Below are positions 9,701 through 19,044 of a stretch of DNA of 35,575 nucleotides, piece by piece. The stretch is taken from positions 1-35,575 of the forward strand of contig CAYNHL010000024.1 in assembly GCA_964397015.1 (NCBI GenBank), written 5' to 3'. Below the pieces are notes generated by a model. That model saw only the letters and a program-made list of their open reading frames with translations. It did no database searches and had not been told where the DNA came from. Source of the stretch: MADRE2 sp964397015. GTDB taxonomy: Bacteria > Desulfobacterota > Desulfobacteria > Desulfobacterales > Desulfobacteraceae. Position 1 is the first letter of the stretch, and every line of letters begins with the position of its first letter. Made by a program: the position numbers and the translations under genes.

Positions 9701-12123
9701 GGAGGTTTGTTATCCCCGGCAATACCGCAAATAGTATACTGGTGGTAGAATCCAGGCAGGAACTGTGCGACAGGATCAAAAACCTGCTTGTCTCTCAGGG
9801 ATTCACGGTCAAAACCTTTGTCACTTCAGATAAAGCAATGGCCCATCTTGAAAAATTTCCCGGATACACCCTGATTGTTTCAAGCTATAAGATGCCTGAA
9901 ATGAAAGGGGATGAAATCCTTGAACAGGCAGGGCGCATTGCACCGGATATTCAGCGGATATTGATGGTGGAAGCCTCTGAAATGAAAATCCTGGTGAACG
10001 CGATTAATATTGCCGGTGTTCAGGCCTGCCTGACTCTTCCTTTTTCCGACGGGGATCTGATAAACCATGTCCGGCATTGCTGCAGGCAATATGAAATCGT
10101 TCAAAAACAAAAAAGCCTTTTGCGGCTGACCCAGAGAAGAAACAAGCAGTTGTTTAAATTTGCAGCCAGCCTCAAGAAAAAAAAATCACAGCACACCCGG
10201 ATGATCCAAATCAAGAACAAGCAGATCCGGATTCTGACATCCAGGGTCAATTCAGGATATGCGCTCAAACCGGTCCTTTTAAAGGATATTCTGGACAAAT
10301 GGAATATCTCTTTTTCTCCGTCCAGCCTGAGCGCTCAGTTTCTGACCGTGAAAAATGAAATTAAAAAGATACTTGAAACAGCGGCCGCGTCGGCCAGTAT
10401 TACACTTGCACCCGTATCCAGCCGGTCGGCCTCCGAGAAGCGTCGTGCCACCGGCAGACACCATAACCTGGTAGAGTCACTGCTGCCGCAGATTTATTCG
10501 TTTCTGGAACAAAAACCGCCGCCTTCAACCAGTGGCGACGGGGAAAAGATTTTTGAACTGACACTGTCAGATGAAAATACCAGGGCATTCTTACAGATAA
10601 ACACAATGGATTCACATTCCATGACCGTGTCACGGATTATCCGGTTTCTTGAAAAGCAGGAGATTACAACCGGGGTTGCAATCACACATGAAATCGAAGC
10701 CTGGCTTTTCAAGCGCATGCCGCAGGACCCGCCTTTTTTGATTGCCCGGGGCCGTACGCCGAGATATCCTGAAAACGCCCAGGTGAAATATCATTTTGAC
10801 AAGGATTTCCGCCATGCCGGAAGAATACGCAAAGACGGCAGCATCGATTTCAGCGACAGGGGAAAGATACCAAGGGTTGAAGCAGGAGTTCTGCTGGCGG
10901 AAAAAAAATTTGCCGTACCGGGTATTCCAGGTATAGATGTCTTCGGGCAGATACTGTCAGTGGATGAACCGGTTGACCTTGCTTTTTCTGCGGGCCCGGG
11001 TACCAGCATGTCTGAGCAGGGAGATAAAATTTTTGCCGATATTTCGGGTCAGCCCCACCTGGATGCAATGGGAAACGTGTCAGTATGTTCTGAATATAAG
11101 ATCTCAGGTGACCTTGGATTTGAAACCGGAGATATCGATTTTCCTGGTGATGTGATTGTGACAGGCGAGGTCAAGCCGGGATTCAAAGTCAAGTGTGCTT
11201 CCCTTACCGCCCGGGAAATTCATGGGGGCCAGATTGATATTACCGGTGACCTGAATGTTTCCTACGGGATTGTGGATGCCCACCTGATAAATGTAAAAGG
11301 AATTGTCCAGGCGAAATTCGTGCATAATTCCACCATCAATGCATTTGGCGATCTTGTGGTACAAAAGGAGATCATCGATTCCACCATCCTTTTGAGCGGG
11401 GCGTGCAAAAATTCGGCCGGGCTGATTATCAGTTCCACGGTTTCGGCCAAGCTTGGCATCGATACAGGAACCGTGGGGAAACCTTCTGCAGGATCATCGA
11501 CCTTGAAAGCCGGAATCGATGAACACCTGAACCGGATCTTGGCGGCAGTCGATGCCAGAACAGAAGACGTCAAAACCAGTCTCAAAGCACTTGAAGATGG
11601 TATTTCACAGCTGCAGGCTGAAGATCATGAGCTCCATGCTGAAATATCCAGTCATGCTTATGTGCAGGACCGGTCCCAGCTGGAACTGGCTGAAATTCAA
11701 GACCGGATCAAGGATTTGCAGGCTGCCGGAGATACGGCGGCAGTGAAGAAGATTTCAAAATCTGTCGACGAGCTCAAGGTGAAGGCTGTCAAGGCAGAAC
11801 AGGATATCAACAAGGGTTTTGAACGCCAGGATGCCATTGCAGAAAAGATTTCTCAAAAAAGAGAACGGATCAGGGAACTTGAAGAAACAATAAAAACCCT
11901 TGACGATGAAAAAGACAGGCTGCTTGAATTTTCCGGCAGAAAAGAGCCGGTGCCCCAGGTAACCGTGGCCAGAAAGATAGAAGCCGGTACTCGTATATTG
12001 TCGCCCAATGCATCCCTGGTCCTTCGCCATTCAGCCTCCAGGTGCCGCATCCAGGAAATTGCCAGGACACAGGAACAAAAAGGCGAGCCTCTTTTTCATG
12101 AACTGGTGGTCATGGATTTGTAA
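9697..12123 (+). CDS. Pseudo-receiver fused to FapA (DUF342) domain protein
   Basis: This 808-aa protein has a receiver-like fold at about 12-130, a basic linker (about 135-180), a FapA/DUF342 region around 320-600 and a long coiled coil around 605-750. The FapA part has many short G-D-[IVL] beta repeats typical of this polymer-like beta-helix family, linked in other bacteria to flagellar assembly or cell-surface functions. In the receiver the acidic pair is VES, the phosphoacceptor position is Ser63 (LIVSSYKMPEMKG) and the conserved Lys is lost (LTLPFSD), so it should not be phosphorylated. The start is uncertain: TTG at 9697 overlaps the previous TGA, while a perfect AGGAGG at 9700-9705 precedes no ATG/GTG/TTG in frame. 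It is cytoplasmic by prediction. Confidence 0.8.
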   Translation: MRRFVIPGNTANSILVVESRQELCDRIKNLLVSQGFTVKTFVTSDKAMAHLEKFPGYTLIVSSYKMPEMKGDEILEQAGRIAPDIQRILMVEASEMKILVNAINIAGVQACLTLPFSDGDLINHVRHCCRQYEIVQKQKSLLRLTQRRNKQLFKFAASLKKKKSQHTRMIQIKNKQIRILTSRVNSGYALKPVLLKDILDKWNISFSPSSLSAQFLTVKNEIKKILETAAASASITLAPVSSRSASEKRRATGRHHNLVESLLPQIYSFLEQKPPPSTSGDGEKIFELTLSDENTRAFLQINTMDSHSMTVSRIIRFLEKQEITTGVAITHEIEAWLFKRMPQDPPFLIARGRTPRYPENAQVKYHFDKDFRHAGRIRKDGSIDFSDRGKIPRVEAGVLLAEKKFAVPGIPGIDVFGQILSVDEPVDLAFSAGPGTSMSEQGDKIFADISGQPHLDAMGNVSVCSEYKISGDLGFETGDIDFPGDVIVTGEVKPGFKVKCASLTAREIHGGQIDITGDLNVSYGIVDAHLINVKGIVQAKFVHNSTINAFGDLVVQKEIIDSTILLSGACKNSAGLIISSTVSAKLGIDTGTVGKPSAGSSTLKAGIDEHLNRILAAVDARTEDVKTSLKALEDGISQLQAEDHELHAEISSHAYVQDRSQLELAEIQDRIKDLQAAGDTAAVKKISKSVDELKVKAVKAEQDINKGFERQDAIAEKISQKRERIRELEETIKTLDDEKDRLLEFSGRKEPVPQVTVARKIEAGTRILSPNASLVLRHSASRCRIQEIARTQEQKGEPLFHELVVMDL

Positions 12124-12181
12124 AAAGTATCAAAACCTGCCATGATTTTTCCATTGATCGATTTACTGCACAGACACAGTG

Positions 12182-13165
12182 TTACTGCAGGTTAAAGCAG
12201 GCGGCAAAATGGCCTTCCCCGTAATCGATCAGTTCCGGTTCCTGCCTGGAGCAGATATCTTTTTTAAATGGACACCGGGTGTGAAACCTGCAGCCGGGCG
12301 GCGGATTTATGGGGCTTGGCACATCACCCCTGATGGGAAGGGCCTGTCGTTTGCGGGTGGGGTCCGGCATGGGCAGAGAGGACAATAAAGCCTTTGTGTA
12401 AGGGTGCAGAGGATTTTCGTACAATTCAAGGGAAGATGCGAATTCGACAATTTTCCCAAGGTACATGACGGCCACGCGGTCTGAAATATATTCCACCACG
12501 TGCAGATCATGGGAAATAAACAGGTAGGTAAGGTTGAACTGGTCCTGGAGGTCCTTGAGCAGGTTGATGACCTGTGCCTGGATGGAGACATCAAGCGCGG
12601 AAACCGCTTCGTCGCAGACTATGAATTCCGGTTTCAGGGCAATGGCCCTTGCAATGCCGATTCTCTGGCGCTGGCCGCCTGAGAACTGATGGGGATATCT
12701 TCGCATGTGTTCCCTGCCAAGACCCACGGTTTCCAGTATTTCGGCAACTGCTTCGTTTCGTTCATGCCGGTTGTTCATGCCGTAAATCAACAATGGCTCC
12801 CCGACGATCTGGGAAATGGATTTTCTGGGGTTGAGCGATGAAAAAGGATCCTGGAATATGATCTGCATCTTTTTCCTGAGCATGCGCATGGTTTCAGGAA
12901 CAGCTGTCTGGATTTCCTGGCCGTGGAAAGATACCGTACCTGATGTAGGGGACTCCAGCTGCAGAATGGTCCGGCCGAGGGTGGATTTGCCGCATCCTGA
13001 TTCACCCACGAGCCCGAGTGTCTCTCCCTGTTTGATTGTAAGAGTGATATTGTCGACAGCCTTGACGGCTGCAACTTCCTTGAGAAAAATCCCTCCGAGG
13101 ATGGGATAGAATTTGACGAGCTGGTTGACCTCGATCAGAGGCTGGGTTTGCTGTGCATCATGCAT
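12182..13165 (-). CDS. dppF: Peptide ABC transporter ATP-binding subunit (DppF/OppF type)
   Basis: This 327-aa ATPase powers the inner-membrane peptide importer encoded by this operon. It has Walker A GESGCGKST near 58, Q-loop FQDPFSSLNPR, signature FSGGQRQRIGIARAI and Walker B FIVCDEAVSALD. The C-terminal oligopeptide-type domain has PPGCRFHTRCPFKKDIC and later cysteines, as in the family. The second ATPase is DppD, whose frame overlaps this start by eight bases. It is the last gene of the operon and converges on the FapA-type gene across 58 bases with no obvious terminator. Substrate (di- or oligopeptide, less likely nickel) cannot be fixed from the ATPase. Confidence 0.92.
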   Translation of the reverse strand: MHDAQQTQPLIEVNQLVKFYPILGGIFLKEVAAVKAVDNITLTIKQGETLGLVGESGCGKSTLGRTILQLESPTSGTVSFHGQEIQTAVPETMRMLRKKMQIIFQDPFSSLNPRKSISQIVGEPLLIYGMNNRHERNEAVAEILETVGLGREHMRRYPHQFSGGQRQRIGIARAIALKPEFIVCDEAVSALDVSIQAQVINLLKDLQDQFNLTYLFISHDLHVVEYISDRVAVMYLGKIVEFASSLELYENPLHPYTKALLSSLPMPDPTRKRQALPIRGDVPSPINPPPGCRFHTRCPFKKDICSRQEPELIDYGEGHFAACFNLQ

Positions 13166-14138
13166 ATTTTATACACCGTGTTAAATGATTTTCACCTGTT
13201 TCATACATATCTGGTATTTCGGTCCTGCAGGCGTCGACCACATCCGGACACCGGTTTGAAAAACTGCAGCCTTCCGGTAGATTGAACAGTGAAGGAACGG
13301 ATCCCTTGATGGTCTGCAGCCGGCTGTCATGGCCCTTGTGCCGCCCTGGCACAGGAATCGATTCCATGAGTCCGACGGTGTAAGGGTGTCTGGGGCTGGC
13401 GAACAGGGTCTGGACATCGGCAAATTCGACAATTTTTCCTGCATACATCACGGCGACCATCTGGGCCATTTCGGCTATGACCCCAAGGTCATGGGTGATG
13501 AATAGAATGGAAGATCCGGTTTCTTCTTTGAGCTGGTTCATCAAATCCAGGATCTGTGCCTGGATGGTAACGTCCAGGGCGGTTGTAGGTTCATCGGCAA
13601 TCATCAGCCTCGGACTGCACGCAAGGGCCATGGCAATCATGACACGCTGCCGCATCCCTCCGCTCATCTGGTGGGGATATTCATCCAGGCGGGTTTGAGG
13701 GTCCGGAATACCCACCAGCTTGAACATGTCGATCACTCTTTCTTTAAGCTCATTTTTCGACAGTTTCTTGTGCAGTTCAATTACTTCGGATACCTGGTTT
13801 CCCACTGTAAATACAGGGTTCAAGGAGGTCATGGGTTCCTGGAAGACCATCGAGATCCGGTTCCCGCGGATGGACCGCATTTTTTTTTCACTGGCCCGGA
13901 CCAGGTCAATGTCATCAAACAGGATCTGTCCTCCCACTATTTTACCGGGCGGCTCAGGAATCAGCCGCATGATGGAATGGGCGGTAACGCTTTTCCCGCA
14001 GCCTGATTCACCTACCAGGCCGAGGGTCTGTCCGGGCATAATGGTCAGGCTGACATTGTCCACTGCCCGGGCTACCCTGTCCCTTACAAAAAAATGGGTT
14101 TTCAGGTCAATAATGTCTATGAGATGGTTGGTTGTCAT
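13158..14138 (-). CDS. dppD: Peptide ABC transporter ATP-binding subunit (DppD/OppD type)
   Basis: This 326-aa protein is the partner ATPase of DppF. Walker A is GESGCGKSV near residue 42, the Q-loop is FQEPMTSLNP, the signature MSGGMRQRVMIAMAL and Walker B LMIADEPTTALD. The C-terminal region has the PEGCSFSNRCPDVVDAC cysteine motif of this branch. AAGGG stands upstream of the ATG. It begins three bases after the end of dppC and overlaps dppF, consistent with one operon. Confidence 0.92.
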   Translation of the reverse strand: MTTNHLIDIIDLKTHFFVRDRVARAVDNVSLTIMPGQTLGLVGESGCGKSVTAHSIMRLIPEPPGKIVGGQILFDDIDLVRASEKKMRSIRGNRISMVFQEPMTSLNPVFTVGNQVSEVIELHKKLSKNELKERVIDMFKLVGIPDPQTRLDEYPHQMSGGMRQRVMIAMALACSPRLMIADEPTTALDVTIQAQILDLMNQLKEETGSSILFITHDLGVIAEMAQMVAVMYAGKIVEFADVQTLFASPRHPYTVGLMESIPVPGRHKGHDSRLQTIKGSVPSLFNLPEGCSFSNRCPDVVDACRTEIPDMYETGENHLTRCIKYA

Positions 14139-14141
14139 GGT

Positions 14142-15038
14142 TTAATCCCTTAAACGCGGATCAAGCGCATCCCTTAATCCGTCCCCCAGAAGGTTGAAGC
14201 CCAGTACGGCGAAAAGAATGGCAAGCCCGGGAAGCGTCATGACCCAGGATGCCCTTAGGATCAGCGACCGGCTCTGTGCGATCATGGCACCCCACTCAGG
14301 AGTTGGCGGCTGGGCGCCAAGTCCAAGAAAGCTCAATGCCGCAGCATCCAGGATCGCGCTTGCAAAACTGAGCGTGGTCTGAACGATCAGGGGGCCCAGG
14401 CAATTGGGTAAAATAGCTATGAAAATAATTCTGAATTCCTTGGCCCCGATTGCCCTTGCCGCTGTTACATAATCTTTTTCACATTCTTCAAGAACACTTC
14501 CCCTTACAATTCTGGCAAACCTGGGTACGTAGGTGATACCGATGGCTATCATGGCATTGCGGAGGCTGGGTCCCATATAGGCCACGATGACAATGGCAAG
14601 AAGTATGTATGGAAAGGACAGGATGATATCCATGAGCCGCATGACAATATTGTCCAGCATTCCTTTTTTGTAACCGGATATGGCACCGATAAGAGTACCG
14701 ACCACAAAGGCCAGGCTGACGCTGGTCACCGAGACGATCAGGGAGATCCTGGCACCGAAAATCAGCCTTGACAGGATGTCCCGGCCTAGATCATCGGTTC
14801 CGAGCAGGTGCTTGGTGGTACCGCCCTCGTACCAGACAGGGGGCTTGAGCTGATCGTACAGATTGGCTTCAAGCGGGTCGTGCGGGCTCAGCCAGGGAGC
14901 GAAAACAGCGGCAAATATAAAAATGACAATGATTACAAGACCGGCCACAGCGGTTTTATTGCGCCACAATTGACTTAGCTGTTCCAGCGTAGGGTGCCGG
15001 TCCATTGGATCTTTTTGTGTATTGTTATTGTTATCCAT
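14142..15038 (-). CDS. dppC: Peptide ABC transporter permease (DppC/OppC type)
   Basis: This 298-aa inner-membrane permease has a hydrophilic start, a first membrane helix at about 33-53 followed by the LSPHDPLEANL segment typical of DppC, then five further helices. The EAA-type loop that contacts the ATPases is EKDYVTAARAIGAKEFRIIF near residue 190. The ending GDGLRDALDPRLRD is the classic DppC C-terminus. It lies 14 bases after dppB. Confidence 0.93.
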   Translation of the reverse strand: MDNNNNTQKDPMDRHPTLEQLSQLWRNKTAVAGLVIIVIFIFAAVFAPWLSPHDPLEANLYDQLKPPVWYEGGTTKHLLGTDDLGRDILSRLIFGARISLIVSVTSVSLAFVVGTLIGAISGYKKGMLDNIVMRLMDIILSFPYILLAIVIVAYMGPSLRNAMIAIGITYVPRFARIVRGSVLEECEKDYVTAARAIGAKEFRIIFIAILPNCLGPLIVQTTLSFASAILDAAALSFLGLGAQPPTPEWGAMIAQSRSLILRASWVMTLPGLAILFAVLGFNLLGDGLRDALDPRLRD

Positions 15039-15052
15039 ATTTTGTCTTAGGG

Positions 15053-16057
15053 TTAACTGATACTGATTTTGGGGTTGATTACCGCATAGAGCAAATCGAC
15101 CAGCAGGTTGATGAAGATGAAGATGGTGGCAATGATAAGCGTGCCTCCCTGGATGACCATGTAATCCCGTTGCATGACCGCATCATACATCCATTTGCCG
15201 ACACCGGGCCATGCAAAGATGGTTTCAGTCAGTATGGCCCCGCACAGCAGGACCCCGAACTGGAGACCGATGGTCGTAACTACGGGGATCAGGGCGTTTC
15301 TCAATGCATGCTTGTAAACCACCTTGAAATAGGAAAGACCCTTGGCCTTAGCGGTTTTGATATAATCCTGCCGCAGCACCTCCAGCATGCTGGACCGGGT
15401 CATACGGGCTATGATAGCAGTGGGAATGGTGCTCAAGGTGACCGCCGGCATGATCAGGTGCCACAGGGCATCCTTGAATGCCACCCAGTTTTTGGTGAGC
15501 AAGGCATCCAGTACATAGAAATTGGTGATCACTTCAAGGTTGGTGTACACGCTCAGCCGGCCGGAAAGGGGAAGCCATCCAAGGTTGACGGAGAAAATCA
15601 GCATCAGCACAAGGCCCAGCCAGAATATCGGCATGCTGACCCCGGTAAGGGCAGCCACCATGCTGACATAGTCAAAAACAGAATACTGTTTTGTAGCTGA
15701 TATGATTCCCAGTACAATGCCGACGACACATGAAATGAACAGGGCGCAAACAGCAAGTTCCATGGTGGCGGGAAACCTCTGCTGAATTTCGATCCATACC
15801 TTCTGCCGGGTGAATATGGTCTCTCCCAGGTCACCTTTCATAAGGCGTTTCATGAACAACCCGTACTGGACATGCAAGGGTTCGTTCAATCCAAGGTGTT
15901 CCCGGACCTGCTGCAGTGATTCTTCAGTGGCCCGTTCTCCAAGCAGCAGTTCGGCCGGGTCACCGGGAGTGAGTCTCAGCATGAAAAACACGATCAGGGT
16001 AACCCCGATCAATGTCGGTACAAGGATAAGAAGACGTCTAATAATATATGCAAACAT
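15053..16057 (-). CDS. dppB: Peptide ABC transporter permease (DppB/OppB type)
   Basis: This 334-aa inner-membrane permease starts MFAYIIRRLLILVPTLIGVT, the family's usual N-terminal helix, followed by FFMLRLTPGDPAELLLGERA. Six membrane helices are visible. The EAA loop is RQDYIKTAKAKGLSYFKVVY near residue 230, and the late motif is TETIFAWPGVGKW. AAGAAG precedes the ATG. The 71 bases separating it from dppA contain a strong imperfect hairpin, so it is probably expressed below the level of the binding protein. Confidence 0.93.
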   Translation of the reverse strand: MFAYIIRRLLILVPTLIGVTLIVFFMLRLTPGDPAELLLGERATEESLQQVREHLGLNEPLHVQYGLFMKRLMKGDLGETIFTRQKVWIEIQQRFPATMELAVCALFISCVVGIVLGIISATKQYSVFDYVSMVAALTGVSMPIFWLGLVLMLIFSVNLGWLPLSGRLSVYTNLEVITNFYVLDALLTKNWVAFKDALWHLIMPAVTLSTIPTAIIARMTRSSMLEVLRQDYIKTAKAKGLSYFKVVYKHALRNALIPVVTTIGLQFGVLLCGAILTETIFAWPGVGKWMYDAVMQRDYMVIQGGTLIIATIFIFINLLVDLLYAVINPKISIS

Positions 16058-16076
16058 AATATTCTTCTTGCAGACA

Positions 16077-16115
16077 GGAGGGGAAAGACCTGTCTTTTCC
16101 GGTTCTTTCCCCTCC
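16077..16115 (-). terminator. Stem-loop between dppA and dppB (attenuator or mRNA-stabilising hairpin)
   Basis: The arms 16077-16090 and 16101-16115 are complementary over about 14 base pairs with one bulged base and a ten-base loop. No T-run follows in the dppA-to-dppB direction, so it is not a standard intrinsic terminator. Such hairpins behind a binding-protein gene commonly protect its mRNA or limit readthrough to the permease genes. Confidence 0.6.
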
Positions 16116-16128
16116 CTTTAAGGTTGAT

Positions 16129-17733
16129 TTATTTAAATGAAACGTTTTTGAGCCTTACACTACCTGTGGGATGCAGCTTGAAATTCTCCACGTTTTTGGT
16201 GGCAGGCCAGATTACGGTTGAATGTGCTATGGGGATTACACCAACTTCATCATAAATTACCTGGAGCGCTTTCTGGTAGATTTTGTCGCGCTCATCCTGT
16301 TCAATGGTGGTCTTTCCCTTGATCATGAGGTTATGATACTCTTCGTTATGCCACTGGGTCCGGATGGATTCTGAGGCCAGTCCGTCGAAAAGGACTGCCA
16401 GGAAGTTGTCCGGATCACCGTTGTCACCGGTCCATCCCAGCTGGAAAAGGTCCATGTCATCCGGCTGTTCTCTTTGTTTTTTCAGATAAGTACCCCAGTC
16501 ATAGCTGACGATCCTGGCATTGACACCGATTTTGGCAAGATCTGATACCATTGCTACGCCGACTTTGAGCCCTTCAGGGTTGTACGGACGGGGCACAGGC
16601 ATGGACCAGAGGGTGATTTCACCAAGTCCTTTTCCATCCTTGAAGCCGGCTTTTTCGAGTTCTTTCTTTGCCAGATCCACATCATATGCATAACCTGGGA
16701 TATCCTCGTTGTATCCCCACATGGTAGGTGGAATCGGGTTTTTGGCAACCTGGCCAAGGCCCTGGTAAATATTGTCTACAATGGCTTTTCTGTTAAGCGC
16801 ATGTGCGATAGCCCGTCTTAGATGAACGTTGCTTTTCCACGGTTCCTTGGTGTGGTTGAAGGAAAGGTAGCCAATGTTCATGCCCGGCTGGGAAATCAGC
16901 TGGATGTTGGGGTCTTTTTCAGCCAATGGAATATCTGCGGGATTAGGGAACTGGCAGATATTGATATTACCGGTTTTAAGTTCCAGGAAACGTACAGAGT
17001 TTTCAGGAATTGAACGGAAGATAACCCTGTCGAAATAGGGGCCGCCGTTTTTGTCCCAGTAGTCACTGAATTTTTCAAGGATAATTTTATCATCTTTGAC
17101 CCAGGAGACAAACTTGAATGGTCCTGTACCGACAGGTTTTCTCAAAAATTCAGTCGGGTTGGACAGAAAGGCGGTCGGGCTGATGATGTCGGCAAAATCC
17201 ATTCCCATATTGGCCAGAAAAGGTGCTTCAACCCTTTTGAGTTTGAAAACGACCGTGTATTCATCCGTGGCTTCAATGCTGCCGATGGTGTCGTCCATTT
17301 CCATGGATACCCAGTATTCAGGTGTTCTTTCCTGTTTTGGAATATCGTATCCCTTGCCGAAGAATTTTACATTCCTATCTTTCATCATCCTGCCGATGGA
17401 AAAAACAACCGCATCGGCATTGAATGGCGTACCGTCATGAAATTTCACCCCTTTTCTAAGGTGAAAGGTATAGGTTTTACCATCCGGGGAGATATCCCAG
17501 GATTCGGCCAGTCCTGGTTCAAGTGCCGTGGATTCGTCTTTGTATGCAACCAGTGCTTCAAAAATGTTGTCACATACCATAAAAGAGTTGCCGTCAGTTT
17601 CATAGGCAGGGTCAAGACCGACACTGTCGCCGCCGCGGCCGAAGACAAATGTACCGCCGCTTTTCTGGGCGGCAAATGCCGACCCGCTGAACAACAGTAA
17701 AAATACCGCTAAAAGGATACCTAGTTTTTTCAT
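16129..17733 (-). CDS. dppA: Periplasmic peptide-binding protein (DppA/OppA type, SBP family 5)
   Basis: This 534-aa exported solute-binding protein delivers peptides to the DppBC permease. A signal peptide is clear (MKKLGILLAVFLLLFSGSAFA, cleavage after about 21). The mature start GGTFVFGRGGDSVGLDPA is typical of family 5. Further family segments are AESWDISPDGKTYTFHLRKG, KFHDGTPFNADAV and the late DPDNFLAVLFDG. No lipobox cysteine is present, so it should be soluble in the periplasm. GGAGG stands five bases from the ATG and a good promoter lies 60-87 bases upstream. The nearby M20 peptidase supports peptides as substrate. Confidence 0.94.
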   Translation of the reverse strand: MKKLGILLAVFLLLFSGSAFAAQKSGGTFVFGRGGDSVGLDPAYETDGNSFMVCDNIFEALVAYKDESTALEPGLAESWDISPDGKTYTFHLRKGVKFHDGTPFNADAVVFSIGRMMKDRNVKFFGKGYDIPKQERTPEYWVSMEMDDTIGSIEATDEYTVVFKLKRVEAPFLANMGMDFADIISPTAFLSNPTEFLRKPVGTGPFKFVSWVKDDKIILEKFSDYWDKNGGPYFDRVIFRSIPENSVRFLELKTGNINICQFPNPADIPLAEKDPNIQLISQPGMNIGYLSFNHTKEPWKSNVHLRRAIAHALNRKAIVDNIYQGLGQVAKNPIPPTMWGYNEDIPGYAYDVDLAKKELEKAGFKDGKGLGEITLWSMPVPRPYNPEGLKVGVAMVSDLAKIGVNARIVSYDWGTYLKKQREQPDDMDLFQLGWTGDNGDPDNFLAVLFDGLASESIRTQWHNEEYHNLMIKGKTTIEQDERDKIYQKALQVIYDEVGVIPIAHSTVIWPATKNVENFKLHPTGSVRLKNVSFK

Positions 17734-17791
17734 TCTTCCTCCTTATGCATCGGGTTAAAATATCAATTCAGTTGTAAAAGAACCTCATTGC

Positions 17792-17820
17792 CTCATAGCA
17801 GTGATTTTTATCAATGTCAA
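17792..17820 (-). promoter_or_regulatory. Predicted sigma70 promoter of the dpp operon
   Basis: Read toward dppA there is a perfect -35 TTGACA (17820-17815), a 17-base spacer and a -10 TATGAG (17797-17792). Transcription would start near 17785, leaving a leader of about 50 bases that ends in the GGAGG site of dppA. Confidence 0.6.
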
Positions 17821-17912
17821 AACAATTTATTCGTTCAAGGTTCTTTTCATTTAGTTGTGCGTATAGTAAAACAAAAGCCTGGAAACAATACCCACAATGA
17901 CGGGAAAATAAC

Positions 17913-19022
17913 ATGAGCATACCGGAGAGGTATCCAGAGAATTTTGATATCATTGAACTTACCATGACCCTGATGCGTTTTAAAACCATGCACGGACACA
18001 TGGACCAGATACATGACTGCATGGCGTATATTGCATCGATCCTGGAGCGGCATGACGTTATTTTCAGGCAATACGGTGTCGACGGGTATCCATCTTTGCT
18101 GGTCACACCGGAAAACGGGCGGTTGCCGGTTCTGCTGATGTCCCATATCGATGTCGTCGATGCCCCGGATGCCCTGTTTGAGCCAGCATTAAGGGACGGC
18201 AGGCTGTACGGCCGGGGCGGTTATGATGACAAATATGCCGTGGCCCTTTCCATGGTGCTCCTGCTCCAATGGATCTTCTGCCTTCGTGACCAGGGAAAGT
18301 CCCAGTCAGATATGCCGTTCGGCATACTGATCACCTCAGACGAAGAGATCGGGGGTTTGAGAGGGGCAAAAACCGTATTAAAAGATATTTGTCCGGATTT
18401 TTCAATTGTCCTGGACGGCGGCAGCAGCAATACCGTCGTTACAAAAGAAAAAGGCATTGCAAGAGTCCGGCTGACCGCCAGGGGGGTATCCGGCCATGCG
18501 GCCAGGCCATGGCTGGGCCGCAATGCCATAGAGATCCTGATGCAGGATTACTGGAAGATTAAATCCCATTTCAGGGGATCTGCCCCGGGTCACTGGCACC
18601 CGACATTGAACCCCGGGATCATCCACGGAGGCACCAGCGTGAACCAGGTGCCTGATAAATGCGAACTTTTCCTGGATATCAGGTACACTGAAAACGATGA
18701 TATCCAGTCTATGCTGGACACCATTGAAACACAGGTTGAAAGTGAACTGGCACTGGAGACTCTCGATCCGGTTTTCGTCACGGGTCCGACACCGTTTCTT
18801 GACCGCATTCTGGCATTGTCACGGGATATTGCAACCGACTGTGAACACGGGGCAAGTGATGCCCGGCACCTGGTATCCTGCGGCCGGACTGGGGTGGTCT
18901 GGGGTGCTGACGGCAATCTGAGCCAGCATTCGGACAACGAACATGTGGACATCGCTTCTGTCACGACCCTGTACCGGCGGCTGGACAGGTTTGTGCAGGG
19001 GCTTGAAAAGCCGGCAGGCTGA
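17913..19022 (+). CDS. M20-family metallopeptidase (dipeptidase/deacylase type)
   Basis: This 369-aa cytoplasmic zinc peptidase has the M20 pattern: H78-x-D80 in MSHIDVVD, the bridging aspartate around D105/D106 in GRGGYDDK, the catalytic pair E144-E145 in TSDEEIGG, D168 in VLDGG and a last His in DNEHVD near residue 346. The lid domain (about 180-290) starts RVRLTARGVSGHAARPW. M20 enzymes hydrolyse dipeptides, acylated amino acids or related amides. It is divergent from the dpp importer, so it plausibly cleaves the imported peptides. A TATAGT -10 candidate lies at 17862-17867, but no convincing -35 is present. Confidence 0.88.
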   Translation: MSIPERYPENFDIIELTMTLMRFKTMHGHMDQIHDCMAYIASILERHDVIFRQYGVDGYPSLLVTPENGRLPVLLMSHIDVVDAPDALFEPALRDGRLYGRGGYDDKYAVALSMVLLLQWIFCLRDQGKSQSDMPFGILITSDEEIGGLRGAKTVLKDICPDFSIVLDGGSSNTVVTKEKGIARVRLTARGVSGHAARPWLGRNAIEILMQDYWKIKSHFRGSAPGHWHPTLNPGIIHGGTSVNQVPDKCELFLDIRYTENDDIQSMLDTIETQVESELALETLDPVFVTGPTPFLDRILALSRDIATDCEHGASDARHLVSCGRTGVVWGADGNLSQHSDNEHVDIASVTTLYRRLDRFVQGLEKPAG

Positions 19023-19044
19023 CGTTTTTAAGGATACTTGTTTC

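Noticed and set aside
12124..12181. Short inverted repeat CTGCA/TGCAG in the convergent gap
   Set aside because: Five-base arms with a 15-base loop and no T-run; not convincing as a terminator.
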